Notes: a model not told the origin generated them from the sequence alone. A stretch of 64,000 bases of DNA from Muricauda sp. SCSIO 64092 (GCF_023016285.1 NZ_CP095413.1:3100001-3164000), one strand, 5' to 3'; counted from the stretch's first letter, positions 38,352 to 48,866 are shown. Numbers and translations: made by a program.

Positions 38352-39701
38352 ATGATGACTGAATCCAAACCTAAATTGGTAGACTCAAAATTATTACTAC
38401 CATATATAGCAGTGACTTCCCTCTTTTTTCTTTGGGGCTTTCCAAATGATTTGACCAACCCAATGGTGGAGGTCTTCAAAAATGTTTTGGATATTTCCAA
38501 TGTTAAGGCTTCCTATGTGCAATTGGCCTTTTATGGTGGCTATGGTACCATGGCCATCCCCGCCGCTTTGTACATAAGAAAATATAGCTATAAGTCAGGT
38601 ATCATCCTTGGTCTGTTCCTCTTTGCAACAGGTACCTTAATGATGTATCCATCAGCACAATTGGTCAATTACGACTTGTTTTTGATCTCTCTTTACGTGC
38701 TCACCTTTGGATTGGCCTTTTTGGAAACAACGGCCAATCCCATGGTATTGGATCTTGGTAATCCAAAAACTGCGACCCAACGGCTCAATCTCTCCCAAGC
38801 ATTTAACCCAATGGGGGCCTTGGCGGGGCAATTGGTGGCCCGTTTGTTTGTGGTGGAACGCTTGGAAACCAAAATTGGGGCGGATTCAGCTACTGTAACG
38901 ACTAATCTTTCCCAAGAACAAAAACAGCAAATCATAGAACACGATATGGGTATCATCAGCACACCCTATATTATATTGGGGTTTGTAGTATTGGTCATCT
39001 TGGTACTCTTCATTTTTATGAAGATTGAGAACAACCGATCCAAGGAAAAGGTGTTGAACCTTAAGGAAACCGTCAACAAATTGTTTTCCAATAAAAACTA
39101 TTATGAAGGCGTATTGGCTCAGTTTTTCTATGTGGCCTGCCAGATCATGGTATGGACCTTTATTTACCAGTATGTGACCAACCTGAACGAATCACGTTCG
39201 GTAGACAATCAGCTCAATGCGGTGGTCTACGTTGCTGCCTCCACCATTCTGTTCCTTACGGCACGTTGGATCTGCACGTTCTTGATTCGCTACATCAACC
39301 CGGCCAAACTTATGCTGGTCTTTGCCTTTTTGGGCATTGGTTTTACCGCAGGGGCCATATTGATCAACGGTATGTTGGGCTTGTATTGCTTGGTGGGCGT
39401 ATCCTTTGCCATGAGTTTGATGTTTCCGACCATTTACGGTATCGCCCTTAAAGGTATGGGCAATGAAGCCAAACTGGGATCGGCGGGCTTGGTCCTGGCC
39501 ATCGTGGGTGGAGCTTTGATGCCACCGTTACAGGGCAGGATCATTGATATGGGGGGTACGGGATTAAGGGATTTGGAGATTTTTGGTTTTATTCCAGAGG
39601 TCAACTTTTCGTTCATTTTGCCATTGGTATGCCTAATAATTGTGGCATTGTATGCTTTACGGTCCATGAATCGTGAGAAAAAAGAATTATACTCGTTTTA
39701 G
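38352..39701 (+). CDS. fucP: L-fucose:H+ symporter (FucP-type MFS permease)
   Basis: This 449-residue inner-membrane protein has about twelve hydrophobic segments and begins LLLPYIAVTSLFFLWGFPND. FLWGFPNDLTNPMVEVFK, LQLAFYGGYGTMAIPA-type helix 2, FLETTANPMVLDLG and RLNLSQAFNPMGALAG are diagnostic of the FucP branch of the major facilitator superfamily. It couples L-fucose uptake to protons. It stands divergent from the AraC gene and before the fucosidase cluster, so it serves both catabolic routes in the window. Length is as expected. Confidence 0.92.
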   Translation: MMTESKPKLVDSKLLLPYIAVTSLFFLWGFPNDLTNPMVEVFKNVLDISNVKASYVQLAFYGGYGTMAIPAALYIRKYSYKSGIILGLFLFATGTLMMYPSAQLVNYDLFLISLYVLTFGLAFLETTANPMVLDLGNPKTATQRLNLSQAFNPMGALAGQLVARLFVVERLETKIGADSATVTTNLSQEQKQQIIEHDMGIISTPYIILGFVVLVILVLFIFMKIENNRSKEKVLNLKETVNKLFSNKNYYEGVLAQFFYVACQIMVWTFIYQYVTNLNESRSVDNQLNAVVYVAASTILFLTARWICTFLIRYINPAKLMLVFAFLGIGFTAGAILINGMLGLYCLVGVSFAMSLMFPTIYGIALKGMGNEAKLGSAGLVLAIVGGALMPPLQGRIIDMGGTGLRDLEIFGFIPEVNFSFILPLVCLIIVALYALRSMNREKKELYSF

Positions 39702-39845
39702 ATTGATTCTGAAGGAAAACAGTAAAAGGTGGGTACGCAACTCAAAGGAAACGGAAACAACTATTCGCTCATTTAGCATACTATGATACCATCCAAAGGT
39801 GATGAACTAAATAGTCTAATTGAATTAAAAATATGAAATAGAAAA

Positions 39846-41120
39846 ATGATATACTTAAAAAAGACAAAGACAATATGTTGCATGTTAAGCATGGCAATGG
39901 CCATCATAGGATGCCAACCAAAAAACAAGGACAAAGGCGAACAGGATATGGAAAAGGGAACAAGTGTGGATTCCGATTACGAAAAAGATGTAAACTTTTT
40001 GCAAAAACATCTGGAAGTCATTGAATTGACCAACTCTGAAAACACTGGAAAAATAGCCATTTCGCCCGCCTTACAGGGCAGGGTAATGACCAGTACGGCC
40101 GGTCGGACCGGGTCGAGTTACGGTTGGCTGAACAAGCCTTATTTTGAAGCCGGGGAGCTATCGGAACATATTAACGTGTACGGTGGCGAGGAGCGGTTTT
40201 GGCTGGGTCCCGAAGGGGGACAATACTCCATCTTTTTTGAAAGTGGAAAGGAATTTACCCTGGAGAATTGGTATACTCCAAAGGTCATTGACTTAGAACC
40301 CTATGAAGTGAAAGATTCTTCTTCAATTGAGGTGGTCTTCACCAAAAGCACACAGCTCACCAATTATTCGGGCTTTACTTTTGTCATGGATATTGAACGA
40401 AAGGTGCAAATTCTGGAGAATATCGACATCATAAAACAATTGGGGCTTTCCGATCTGGATGGTGTCCAATCCGTGGGCTATCAGACCACCAATAGGCTCA
40501 CCAATACAGGCAAGGGCACTTGGAACAAAAAGGATGGCCTGTTGTCCATTTGGCTGTTGGGTATGTTTACCCCATCGCCAACCACTACAGTGATGATTCC
40601 CTACCGTACCGATGCTGAGGGCGGATCGGGAAAAGTGGTGAATATTTATGAGTCTTTTGGACAAATCCCGGACAACCGTTTAATCACCACTGAAAACATG
40701 GTCTATTTTAGTGGTGATGGGCAGTACCGCAGTAAAATAGGACTGTTGCCCGACAGGGCCAAAGATGTTTTAGGGGCCTATGATGCCAAAAACGGTGTCC
40801 TTACATTGGTCAAATACAATAAGCCCGATGGGATTTCCGATTATGTGAACTCCACCTGGGAAATTCAAGAAGAACCCTATAAGGGCGACGTGGTAAACTC
40901 CTACAATGATGGTGCCCCTGAACCTGGTGCCAAACCCTTGGGCCCCTTTTATGAATTGGAGACCTCATCACCTGCTTTGGCATTGGCCCCTGGCGAAACA
41001 GCTGAGCATATCCAGATGACCTTTCATTTGGAAGGCACCCCAGAGATATTGGGCGGAGTTATCAAACAGGTGTTTGGAGTTGATGCCAAAGATGTTCCAG
41101 TATTTGACCAAATCGATTAA
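39846..41120 (+). CDS. DUF6786-like lipoprotein of unknown function
   Basis: This 424-residue lipoprotein (lipobox MAIIGC) has a mature region starting with a charged linker. The body contains ISPALQGRVMTSTAGRTGSS, ERFWLGPEGGQYSIFF and MIPYRTDAEGGSG, seen in a family (DUF6786) common beside fucosidase genes in Bacteroidota. The pattern recalls galactose-mutarotase-like beta-sandwich folds but no catalytic residues can be named. It lies 11 bp before a GH29 gene, so the two are co-expressed. A sugar-binding or epimerase role is a guess. Confidence 0.6.
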   Translation: MIYLKKTKTICCMLSMAMAIIGCQPKNKDKGEQDMEKGTSVDSDYEKDVNFLQKHLEVIELTNSENTGKIAISPALQGRVMTSTAGRTGSSYGWLNKPYFEAGELSEHINVYGGEERFWLGPEGGQYSIFFESGKEFTLENWYTPKVIDLEPYEVKDSSSIEVVFTKSTQLTNYSGFTFVMDIERKVQILENIDIIKQLGLSDLDGVQSVGYQTTNRLTNTGKGTWNKKDGLLSIWLLGMFTPSPTTTVMIPYRTDAEGGSGKVVNIYESFGQIPDNRLITTENMVYFSGDGQYRSKIGLLPDRAKDVLGAYDAKNGVLTLVKYNKPDGISDYVNSTWEIQEEPYKGDVVNSYNDGAPEPGAKPLGPFYELETSSPALALAPGETAEHIQMTFHLEGTPEILGGVIKQVFGVDAKDVPVFDQID

Positions 41121-41131
41121 ATACCTAAACA

Positions 41132-42499
41132 ATGAAGTCAAAAATAGCCATAACCTTACTGATTTTAATGACACTGATGCCGGTTCATGCCCAGGAAAAT
41201 ATTTGGGATGAAACCGAAGCCCAAAAAAGGGAACGCTTGGCTTGGTGGACACATGACCGTTTTGGTATGTTCATCCACTGGGGGCTTTATGCCCTGCCGG
41301 CTCGGCATGAATGGGTTAGAAATCGTGAGCGAATCCCCAATGAAGATTACGAAAAGTATTTTGAGCAATTTAATCCTGATTTGTACGATCCCAACGAATG
41401 GGCCAAAATGGCCAAGGCTGCGGGTATGAAATATGCCGTGATTACCACAAAGCACCATGAAGGCTTTACCTTGTTCGATTCCAAGTTCACCGACTACAAG
41501 GCGATCAATACAACTTATGGCAAAGATTTGTTGAAAGAATGGGTCGATGCGTTCAGGGCCCTGGATATCAAGATAGGTTTTTATTACTCTCTAATAGACT
41601 GGCACCACCCCCATTTTACAATAGACCGAATCCATCCGTTAAGACAGGACAGTGATAAAGGGTACGCCAAACTCAACAAGGGTAGGGACATGGGCAAATA
41701 TCGCGAATACCTGCATAACCAAGTGCGTGAGATTTTGACCAAGTATGGTAAGGTGGATATACTTTGGTTGGATTTTTCTTATCCGGGAAAACACGGTAAG
41801 GACAGGGAGGACTGGGGTTCGATGGAGCTCTTGAAGATGGTACGTGGACTACAGCCAGGGATCATAGTGAATAACCGTGCTGACCTTGAAGGTGTCAATG
41901 GTGGTGGCGATTTTGTGACTCCAGAACAGTTCAAGGTGCCGGAATGGCCTACCATAAACGATAAAAAAGTGTTTTGGGAGACCTGCCAGACGTTCAGTGG
42001 TTCATGGGGCTATCATAGAGATGAAAACACTTGGAAGAATATCAAACAACTCTTGGTACTGCTCATAGAAACGGTCAGTAAAGGGGGTAACCTCTTGTTG
42101 AATGTTGGCCCTACGGCCAGGGGAGTATTTGATCAAAGGGCACAGAACAGTTTGAACAATATGGGCGATTGGATGAAGTTCAATAGCCGTTCCATCTATG
42201 GCTGTACACAGGCCCCAAATGAATTTAAAGCACCGCCCAATACCTTGCTCACCTACAACAGGAAAACAAATCGCCTGTACGTGCATCTGTTGGATTATCC
42301 CTTACAGAATTTTGTGATGAAAGGAATGAAGGACAAGATAAAATATGCCCAATTCTTGCATGATGCTTCCGAAATTAAGATAAGCAAGCCGTATGGCCAT
42401 GCCTTTGATTTTAAAATGGGAGCTAATGATGTAAACCTATCGTTGCCCGTGATCAAACCCGATATGGAGATTCCTGTAATAGAATTGATACTTCATTAA
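41132..42499 (+). CDS. Alpha-L-fucosidase, GH29 (copy 1)
   Basis: This 455-residue exported enzyme has signal peptide LLILMTLMPVHAQ. The GH29 barrel shows DRFGMFIHWGLYALPARHEW, ITTKHHEGFTLFDSKFTDY, YYSLIDWHHPHF and the nucleophile aspartate in DILWLDFSYPGK (near residue 213). GGNLLLNVGPTARG closes the barrel and a small C-terminal sandwich follows. It releases terminal alpha-L-fucose by a retaining mechanism. The 11-bp gap to the lipoprotein gene indicates an operon. It differs clearly from the two other GH29 genes at 47.8 and 49.2 kb, so the three probably prefer different linkages. Confidence 0.92.
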   Translation: MKSKIAITLLILMTLMPVHAQENIWDETEAQKRERLAWWTHDRFGMFIHWGLYALPARHEWVRNRERIPNEDYEKYFEQFNPDLYDPNEWAKMAKAAGMKYAVITTKHHEGFTLFDSKFTDYKAINTTYGKDLLKEWVDAFRALDIKIGFYYSLIDWHHPHFTIDRIHPLRQDSDKGYAKLNKGRDMGKYREYLHNQVREILTKYGKVDILWLDFSYPGKHGKDREDWGSMELLKMVRGLQPGIIVNNRADLEGVNGGGDFVTPEQFKVPEWPTINDKKVFWETCQTFSGSWGYHRDENTWKNIKQLLVLLIETVSKGGNLLLNVGPTARGVFDQRAQNSLNNMGDWMKFNSRSIYGCTQAPNEFKAPPNTLLTYNRKTNRLYVHLLDYPLQNFVMKGMKDKIKYAQFLHDASEIKISKPYGHAFDFKMGANDVNLSLPVIKPDMEIPVIELILH

Positions 42500-42713
42500 A
42501 ATCTGATTCCCATCAGGCCTTACCAAACATTGGGATACCGACCATCGGCTGGCAGTGCCACTAAATGCCTGCAAATGAAGGAAGACCTAAAAATTGGATG
42601 TGTTCAGGGACCAATGAATCTATGACAAAAGCAAATAGCCCAATCCTATTTAATTGTGGTGTCATTTTCATATTTTCTAAAAGAGTACAGTGTAATCAAT
42701 AATTGTTGGATAA
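42500..42713. other. Intergenic region before GH20 gene
   Basis: Between the GH29 stop and the GH20 start I see no gene, no strong hairpin and no copy of the regulatory motifs. Confidence 0.4.
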
Positions 42714-44275
42714 ATGAAAAAAAATAATCTTCTTCTCCCACTAGTATTTGCGGGGACCATACTTTTCGCACAAAATGGGGTAAGGAGAGTGCCGCAGCCA
42801 TTGGAAACGAACCTGAAATCGGGGCAACTTCAATTACTGGGGAACATATCGTTGCGATCCAATCAAGTAGGGATCTTTCGGCTGATGAATTACACAGCAG
42901 ATTTATTGCAAAATGAGTGGGAAGTCGCCATTGAGGTGGATCAAGTCCGAATAAAGGAATTACGTTTCAGCTTGATATTGATACGGCCATTAAAGATAAA
43001 ACCGAGGGAGTCTATGAACTGAAAGTTGATTCGAAGGGGATTACCGTGAGATCGGCTACCGAAAAAGGACTTTTTTACGGTATACAGACGCTTCGGCAAT
43101 TGGTTTCTTCGGATAAAAGCATTTCCTATCTTGAAATCAAGGATGCTCCAAGGTTTGCCTGGCGCGCTTTTATGCTCGACGAAGGAAGGTATTCTCAGAG
43201 GAAAAAGCAGGTCTTGAAAATGCTGGACGAAATGGCCAGATTAAAGATGAACGTTTTCCATTGGCATTTGGTGGATGACCAGGGTTGGCGTATCGAAATT
43301 AAAAAGTATCCCCTATTGACCGAAATTGGTTCAAAATGGCCCAGTACACAGGTGGGGCCATTACGATGGAACAGTCCCATTCAGTCCGGAGAGCCCCACA
43401 AAGGGTTCTACACCCAGGAAGACATCAGGGAAATAGTGGCCTATGCGGCCCAACGGCATATTGTGGTGATTCCTGAAATAGAAATGCCGAGGCATTCCTC
43501 GGCGACCATGGCGGCTTACCCCTGGTTGGGCTCGTCGGGCAAAAAAATTGATGTGCCCATTTGGTTTGGTGTAAGCAAGGATGTCTACAATATTGCCGAC
43601 CCCAAGGTATACGGTTTTCTTACCGATGTCTTGGATGAGGTCATGGCACTCTTCCCCTCAAAAATAATCCATATCGGGGGCGATGAGGCAAAATATGACC
43701 ACTGGGAAAGTTCGGAATATATCACGAAGTATACGAAGGAAAACAAACTGAAAACCTTTGCCGACCTACAGGTGTTCTTTACCAATCGTATCTCTCGGTA
43801 TCTGGAATCCAAAGGAAGTCGCATTATGGGTGGGAATGAGATTTTGGGGCAAAACGTCCATGACTATCAGGCGGAAAAAGATGCCGGGGCCGAAGAGGAG
43901 CTTTCCAAAAGTTCGGTGATCCATTTTTGGCGGGGTGACATTTCCTTGATGAAATCGACGGTGGAAAACGGGTATGATATCGTGAACTCGTTGCATTCGG
44001 AAACCTATTTGGACTATTCTTATGAAACGATTCCTTTAAAAAGAGCCTATGATTTTGAGCCCATACCTGCGGGACTCAAAGCGAAGTATCATAACAGGAT
44101 AAAGGGATTGGGCTGCCAAATGTGGGGCGAATGGATTCCCAAAAGCGGCTATATGGATTTTATGATCTTTCCCAGAATCGCGGCCTATGCGGAGGTGAGA
44201 TGGACACAAAGAGTAAATAAGGACTACGAAGCGTTTAAGGGAGCGCTTTCGGGCCTGCAAAATTTGGCAGGATAG
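42714..44275 (+). pseudogene. GH20 beta-N-acetylhexosaminidase, frameshifted
   Basis: The first frame from 42714 gives a signal peptide (PLVFAGTILFAQNG) and the start of the GH20 N-terminal sandwich, then drifts into nonsense after VAIEVDQVRIKE. The correct continuation is in another frame: GITFQLDIDTAIKDKTEGVY, then TEKGLFYGIQTLRQLV and the full GH20 barrel. DEGRYSQRK, FHWHLVDDQGWRIEIKKYP, EIEMPRHSSA and the catalytic Asp-Glu pair in IIHIGGDEAKYDHWE are all kept. A one-base change near 42955 splits a gene of about 520 residues. The enzyme would remove terminal beta-GlcNAc or GalNAc. A sequencing error is possible, as the rest is intact. Confidence 0.82.
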
Positions 44276-44345
44276 GGGCATTTATCATGCCCCCATGGAA
44301 TTTGCAGAGCCAGGTTCCGGTAAGTGGGAAAAACCTAATTGATTG

Positions 44346-45359
44346 ATGAAAATACTTCTCACCGGCGCCACTGGTAAAGTAGGTCAGAATCTACTAAAAA
44401 GTATAGGTAAATTACCTTCGGAAGGTATCATAAGGGCACTATGCCATAACCGCATAGTAGAGGAAACGGGCCAAGTCGAGGTTTTTAGGGGCGATTTGAC
44501 CCAGCGCATCAGCGTTATGGAGGCTATGCAAGGCATTACCCATGTCGTGCATTTGGCGACCACTAAGGAAGACCCCGATAGTGTAATGGATGTGGCAGTC
44601 AAGGGACTGTTTTGGTTGTTGGAAGAGTGTGTTAAAAGCTTGGAGTTTAAACAATTCATACTGATAGGGGGCGATGCCTCCGTGGGACACTTCTTTTATG
44701 ATAGGGGAGAAATTTTGGAAACGGACGCTAGAATGCCCTATCCGGGCTGTTATGTCTTGTCAAAGGCCATGGAAGAAGATATGCTTGCATGTTATCACAT
44801 TCAATATGGACTAAATACTTGCAGCCTTCGAGTGCCTTGGATTATGGAAAAAGACGATTTTAAATATGCCATGATGTTTGGCAATGAACAATTTGGTGGC
44901 CCCCTATGGGCCGATTTGATCGGAAAAGAAAAAGCGGAAGAATATGCCCAGAAGAATCATATACCCTTGTTGTTGGATAAAGCAGGAAAGCCCCTTAAGC
45001 GTAATTTTATTCATGTGAGTGACTTAATTCGAGCGATATCAAAGGTGTGGGATAACCCCCAAGCCCATGGTGAGCTTTTCAATATTGCAATGGACGGACC
45101 CTTAGACTATGATGAAGCAACCCAATATATTGTTTCAAAATATGGAGGAACGTCCATAGAAATACCAACTAATTTTCATAGTGTAACATTGAATACCGCC
45201 AAAGCTGGAAAAAAACTAGGTTGGACACCTCATTATGATATAAAACGTTTGGTTGACGAAGCGTACACCTATGTTCGCGACCCTAAGCGCCATTGGCAAG
45301 GTTTGGTATCCAGGGCGCGGTCTTTAGGTTTTGTTGACGGAAGGAACAGTCCCTATTGA
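44346..45359 (+). CDS. NAD-dependent epimerase/dehydratase family protein
   Basis: This 337-residue extended SDR starts at ATG 44346, with the nucleotide loop KILLTGATGKVGQNLL at the N-terminus and no signal peptide, so it is cytoplasmic. GCYVLSKAMEEDMLA carries a Tyr-x-x-x-Lys-like pair (YVLSK) and NFIHVSDLIRAIS is typical of the family. It would act on a free or nucleotide-bound sugar; which one is not evident. Its last 7 bp overlap the end of the convergent CBM9-like gene. Location between hexosaminidase and GH109 genes suggests a role in handling a released sugar. Confidence 0.75.
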   Translation: MKILLTGATGKVGQNLLKSIGKLPSEGIIRALCHNRIVEETGQVEVFRGDLTQRISVMEAMQGITHVVHLATTKEDPDSVMDVAVKGLFWLLEECVKSLEFKQFILIGGDASVGHFFYDRGEILETDARMPYPGCYVLSKAMEEDMLACYHIQYGLNTCSLRVPWIMEKDDFKYAMMFGNEQFGGPLWADLIGKEKAEEYAQKNHIPLLLDKAGKPLKRNFIHVSDLIRAISKVWDNPQAHGELFNIAMDGPLDYDEATQYIVSKYGGTSIEIPTNFHSVTLNTAKAGKKLGWTPHYDIKRLVDEAYTYVRDPKRHWQGLVSRARSLGFVDGRNSPY

Positions 45360-46066
45360 TCCATAAAATCCAAAATCCCGAACGAACTGGCTACGTGAAA
45401 ATCGGGATTTTCGGTTCTTGGATCTATCCAGCAGCTCCAGCGTAATTCAGCCTTGCCATCTTTTAATGAGATGCAATTGCCCCTATAAAGCCCGGTTTGT
45501 ACTTTACCATTGTTCCAGACATCAAGTTCTTTTAAGGAAGCAATCGAGATTTTCCCCTGCACGTAGTATCCATTTTTTAAACGGCCCGTATCTACTTGCA
45601 GATGCCCCGGAGGCCATGACCAACCTTTATTGTATTGTCGATAATACATTGTCGCGTAATCAAGTATTCTTTTGTCGGGATCCATTTCCAAACAATAGTA
45701 TGGATTGAGTTTTGCATCCTTTCTAAAGAAAATCTCAACCCTATCGGATTGTGCCACCTCGGTTTTGTGTTCCGTACTGTGATACACCAGAATATTTTCA
45801 TCTTGTACTTCAAACCGAAAATAAAACCATATACCGTCCCAAGTACCTTGAAAAACTAAGGTATCCTCAACACTTTCCCAATGATATCGGAACGTCATTA
45901 ACTTTTTAACGGATGGCCAATCCACCGCTGTAACCCCATTGGCAGGCTCAATTTTAACTACATGATAGGTGTTTGAAAGGTCGTTGTCTGTTTGGGCCAT
46001 AACTGTTGGATTCGTATTGGAATAAAAAAATATACAGAATATAGTGATAGAAAGTCTATGGACCAT
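45353..46066 (-). CDS. Exported carbohydrate-binding (CBM9-like) protein
   Basis: The supported start is ATG 46066, which gives a signal peptide (LSITIFCIFFYSNTNP, then VMAQ); the open frame upstream to 46297 looks non-coding. The mature part of about 210 residues has the CBM9-like DOMON fold: TFRYHWESVEDTLVFQGTWD, WFYFRFEVQDENILVY, DRVEIFFRKDAKLNPYYCLE and the closing WSCWIDPRTENPDFHVASSF. Such single-domain secreted proteins bind sugars or link to other enzymes. It is the only gene on the minus strand between 38 and 52 kb. Ligand unknown. Confidence 0.75.
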   Translation of the reverse strand: MVHRLSITIFCIFFYSNTNPTVMAQTDNDLSNTYHVVKIEPANGVTAVDWPSVKKLMTFRYHWESVEDTLVFQGTWDGIWFYFRFEVQDENILVYHSTEHKTEVAQSDRVEIFFRKDAKLNPYYCLEMDPDKRILDYATMYYRQYNKGWSWPPGHLQVDTGRLKNGYYVQGKISIASLKELDVWNNGKVQTGLYRGNCISLKDGKAELRWSCWIDPRTENPDFHVASSFGILDFMDQ

Positions 46067-46425
46067 TACACTAAAAATAGTGATTTTAAAGGTTGCTTTC
46101 GACAATGCAAAAAAATTATTGAGATCGGCAATATAAAAGGTAGTCCTAAGACCATCTATAGCATAATTTGGTGGACGTAGGGAATCTATGGTTGGGAATT
46201 TTTGAATGTGGATATAGAAGAACAATGGGAGAGTGGGGTTATACCGTCCCAATTTTTGCTCTATAAGGACATTTTTAAAATTGAAAAAACAAAACAACCA
46301 TTAAATATGACGAATTAAGCTATTCCAATCGGTTGGAAATAAGCTTTATTGGTTTTTTACCCCTTTATGTTCGTTGGCAAATATTAATTTAGAAGAATCA
46401 TCTTTAGATAGCCAAAACTTTATAT
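46067..46425. other. Divergent gap, CBM9-like to GH109
   Basis: This 359-bp AT-rich gap has no supported gene. The minus-strand open frame running into the CBM9-like gene from 46297 lacks coding character. It should contain promoters for both flanking genes, but no repeated motif is visible. Confidence 0.4.
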
Positions 46426-47769
46426 ATGAAAAGAAGAATATTTGCCCAAAATACATCAATGGCATTGACAGGGGTAACCTTGGGAATACCACACATTCTT
46501 AAAGCTGATAACAAGGAGGGTAAGCTAAGACTTGGGTTCATAGGTACTGGGCTTCGAGGACGGAACCATGTGCGGAACATGATTGTGGAAAAAGGAGTGG
46601 AGTGCGTGGCCATATGTGATATAGACCCCAATGCCGTCAATGAGACAAAAAAGCTTTTTGAAAAATATAACGTCACTTTTCCTAAGGCTTACGGTAATCA
46701 TGAACGTTCCTATGTTGAAATGTTAGAAAAGGAAAATCTGGACGCGGTGATGATTTCCACCAATTGGAAATGGCATACCCCGATGTGTTTGGATGCCATG
46801 GAAGCTGGGGTCTATACTGGGGTGGAGGTTTCCGGGGCCTTTTCGGTACAGGAGTGTTGGGAATTGGTCAATACCCATCAGCGTACCCAAACACATTTGA
46901 TGTTTATGGAAAATGTATGTTATCGACGAGACGTCATGGCCGTATTGAACATGGTGAGGGACAACGTCTTTGGCGAACTGTTGCACCTACGTGGGGGATA
47001 TATGCACGACTTACGACACGTAAAGTTCAACGATGGCAACGATGGCATTGGTTTTGGTAAAAATGCTTTTGGTGAAGCACGTTGGCGAACAGAACACTCC
47101 CTAAGAAGAAATGGTGACCTTTATCCTACCCATGGATTGGGGCCTATAGCAATGATGGTAGATATGAATAGAGGTAACCGACTTTTGAGCATCAGTTCGC
47201 AAGCCACTAAATCACGTTCCTTGCACAATTATGTGGTCAATCACCCAAAAGGGGGTAAAGACCATCCCTATGCCCAGTTGAATTGGCAGTTGGGAGACAT
47301 TGTCACTTCTACCCTTACCACCGCAAGGGGAGAAACCATCATCCTCACCCATGATACCAATACGGTTCGCCCATATTCGTTGGACTTTAGGGTGCAGGGA
47401 GTAGAGGGGGTAATCGATTTCGATTATGGCACACAGCGCATTCACGTTCAAGGGAAAACAGAAGCCCATCGTTGGGAAGATGCCAATTCGTGGCTGGAGA
47501 AATATGACCATCCTTTGTGGAAAGAATATGGCGATGTAGCCCGTGATGCCGGACATGGCGGCATGGATTTCTTTTTGGATCGACAGTTCATTCAATCGGC
47601 CAAGAACAATACGCCACCAGTTATCGATGTATATGATGGGGCGACAATGCGGGCCATTACCCCATTATCAGAAGCTTCGATAAGGGAAGGCGGTTCCGTG
47701 AAGCAAATCCCTGATTTTACAGAGGGGCAATGGATTTCAAGAAAACCTGTGTTCGCAATGGTTGATTGA
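46426..47769 (+). CDS. GH109-like Gfo/Idh/MocA protein (copy 2)
   Basis: This 447-residue paralogue of the 6973..8343 protein has the Rossmann loop LRLGFIGTGLRGRNHVRNM, CDIDPNAV, and the GH109 blocks CYRRDVMAVLNMV, GGYMHDLRHVKFNDG and DLYPTHGLGPIAMM. The leader KRRIFAQNTSMALTG resembles a Tat signal. The founder activity of the family is alpha-N-acetylgalactosaminidase with bound NAD; a sugar oxidoreductase is the alternative. The stop overlaps the start of the next fucosidase gene by one base (TGATG), a sign of translational coupling of a GalNAc- and a fucose-releasing enzyme. Confidence 0.8.
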   Translation: MKRRIFAQNTSMALTGVTLGIPHILKADNKEGKLRLGFIGTGLRGRNHVRNMIVEKGVECVAICDIDPNAVNETKKLFEKYNVTFPKAYGNHERSYVEMLEKENLDAVMISTNWKWHTPMCLDAMEAGVYTGVEVSGAFSVQECWELVNTHQRTQTHLMFMENVCYRRDVMAVLNMVRDNVFGELLHLRGGYMHDLRHVKFNDGNDGIGFGKNAFGEARWRTEHSLRRNGDLYPTHGLGPIAMMVDMNRGNRLLSISSQATKSRSLHNYVVNHPKGGKDHPYAQLNWQLGDIVTSTLTTARGETIILTHDTNTVRPYSLDFRVQGVEGVIDFDYGTQRIHVQGKTEAHRWEDANSWLEKYDHPLWKEYGDVARDAGHGGMDFFLDRQFIQSAKNNTPPVIDVYDGATMRAITPLSEASIREGGSVKQIPDFTEGQWISRKPVFAMVD

Positions 47770-48866
47770 TGTTCGATAAGCTATTCAGTCCTTTTGATAT
47801 GGAGTACATAAGCAGAAAAGCACTTCGAACTATATTGGTGTTTCATGCCCTTTCTTTAGGATGGATAAACGGACAGCAAGAGATAGACTATATTAACGAA
47901 CCCGAGGCCGATTTTGAACAACGGACGGGCTGGTTCAATGAGGAGAAATATGGCATGTTCATTCATTTTGGCCTCTACAGGCAATTGGGAGGCGTTTGGA
48001 AAGGAAAGGAGATAGAGAACTACGCTGAATGGATACAAGCTTGGGCCGATATACCCGTACAAGAATACGCCATGCTTACCCACACCTTTAACCCCAAAGA
48101 CTTTGATGCCAATTTCATTGCCAAAACCGCTAAGGCAGAAGGTATGAAATACATCGTTATCACCACCAAACATCACGAAGGTTTTTGTCTATGGGACAGC
48201 GAATACACCAATTTTGATGTGGCCAGCCCCCCCTTTAAGCGCGATATAATTGGTGAGCTAAGTGCCGCTTGTCGCAATCATGGACTGAAATTTGGCACGT
48301 ATTACAGCATAATTGACTGGCACCACCCTGCACAAGAGCGCAATAATGACGGCAATGCAGGTTGGGGCTGGTGGGGAGAAGTCCGTATGAAAACCAAAAG
48401 ACAGGAAGAATACATCACCCACATGAAGAACCAGGTCAAAGAATTGATAATCAAGTATGATTCTGATATTATGTGGTTTGACGGCGACTGGGTACACTGG
48501 TGGAACACCCAAGTGGGAGCTGATCTGTACCAGTACATCCGAGAGCTAAAGCCTAGCATTATCATTAACAACCGCGTATCCAAGGGGGCCATATTCAAAA
48601 AAGACTTTGGTACGCCAGAACAAGAACATCCTGACGATGAGCTAAAGCACTATTGGGAAGCTTGTTATACCATGAACCATTCTTGGGGCTTTAAGGCCAG
48701 CGATACCGATTGGAAATCGCCCCAAGTGGTCTATAAAAAACTAAAGGACATCAATGGAAAAGTGGGTAACCTTTTACTCAATGTGGGCCCAGATGGCAAT
48801 GGTGCAATTCCCGAAAAGAGCGTTGATATTTTATTGGAGGTCGGTAAGATGTCGGATAAAAATTAA
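47769..48866 (+). CDS. Alpha-L-fucosidase, GH29 (copy 2)
   Basis: This exported GH29 enzyme of 365 residues is shorter than usual because it lacks a C-terminal sandwich. Key blocks are EKYGMFIHFGLYRQLGGVW, ITTKHHEGFCLWDSEYTNF, YYSIIDWHHPAQ, the nucleophile aspartate in SDIMWFDGDW (near residue 236) and GNLLLNVGPDGNG. ATG 47769 overlaps the stop of the GH109-like gene. ATG 47799 gives a cleaner signal peptide (RTILVFHALSLGWINGQQ) and may be the real start. It should release terminal alpha-L-fucose; linkage is unknown. Confidence 0.88.
   Translation: MFDKLFSPFDMEYISRKALRTILVFHALSLGWINGQQEIDYINEPEADFEQRTGWFNEEKYGMFIHFGLYRQLGGVWKGKEIENYAEWIQAWADIPVQEYAMLTHTFNPKDFDANFIAKTAKAEGMKYIVITTKHHEGFCLWDSEYTNFDVASPPFKRDIIGELSAACRNHGLKFGTYYSIIDWHHPAQERNNDGNAGWGWWGEVRMKTKRQEEYITHMKNQVKELIIKYDSDIMWFDGDWVHWWNTQVGADLYQYIRELKPSIIINNRVSKGAIFKKDFGTPEQEHPDDELKHYWEACYTMNHSWGFKASDTDWKSPQVVYKKLKDINGKVGNLLLNVGPDGNGAIPEKSVDILLEVGKMSDKN

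Noticed and set aside
46067..46297. N-terminal extension of the CBM9-like gene
   Set aside because: The extension has no domain and would bury the signal peptide that starts cleanly at ATG 46066.
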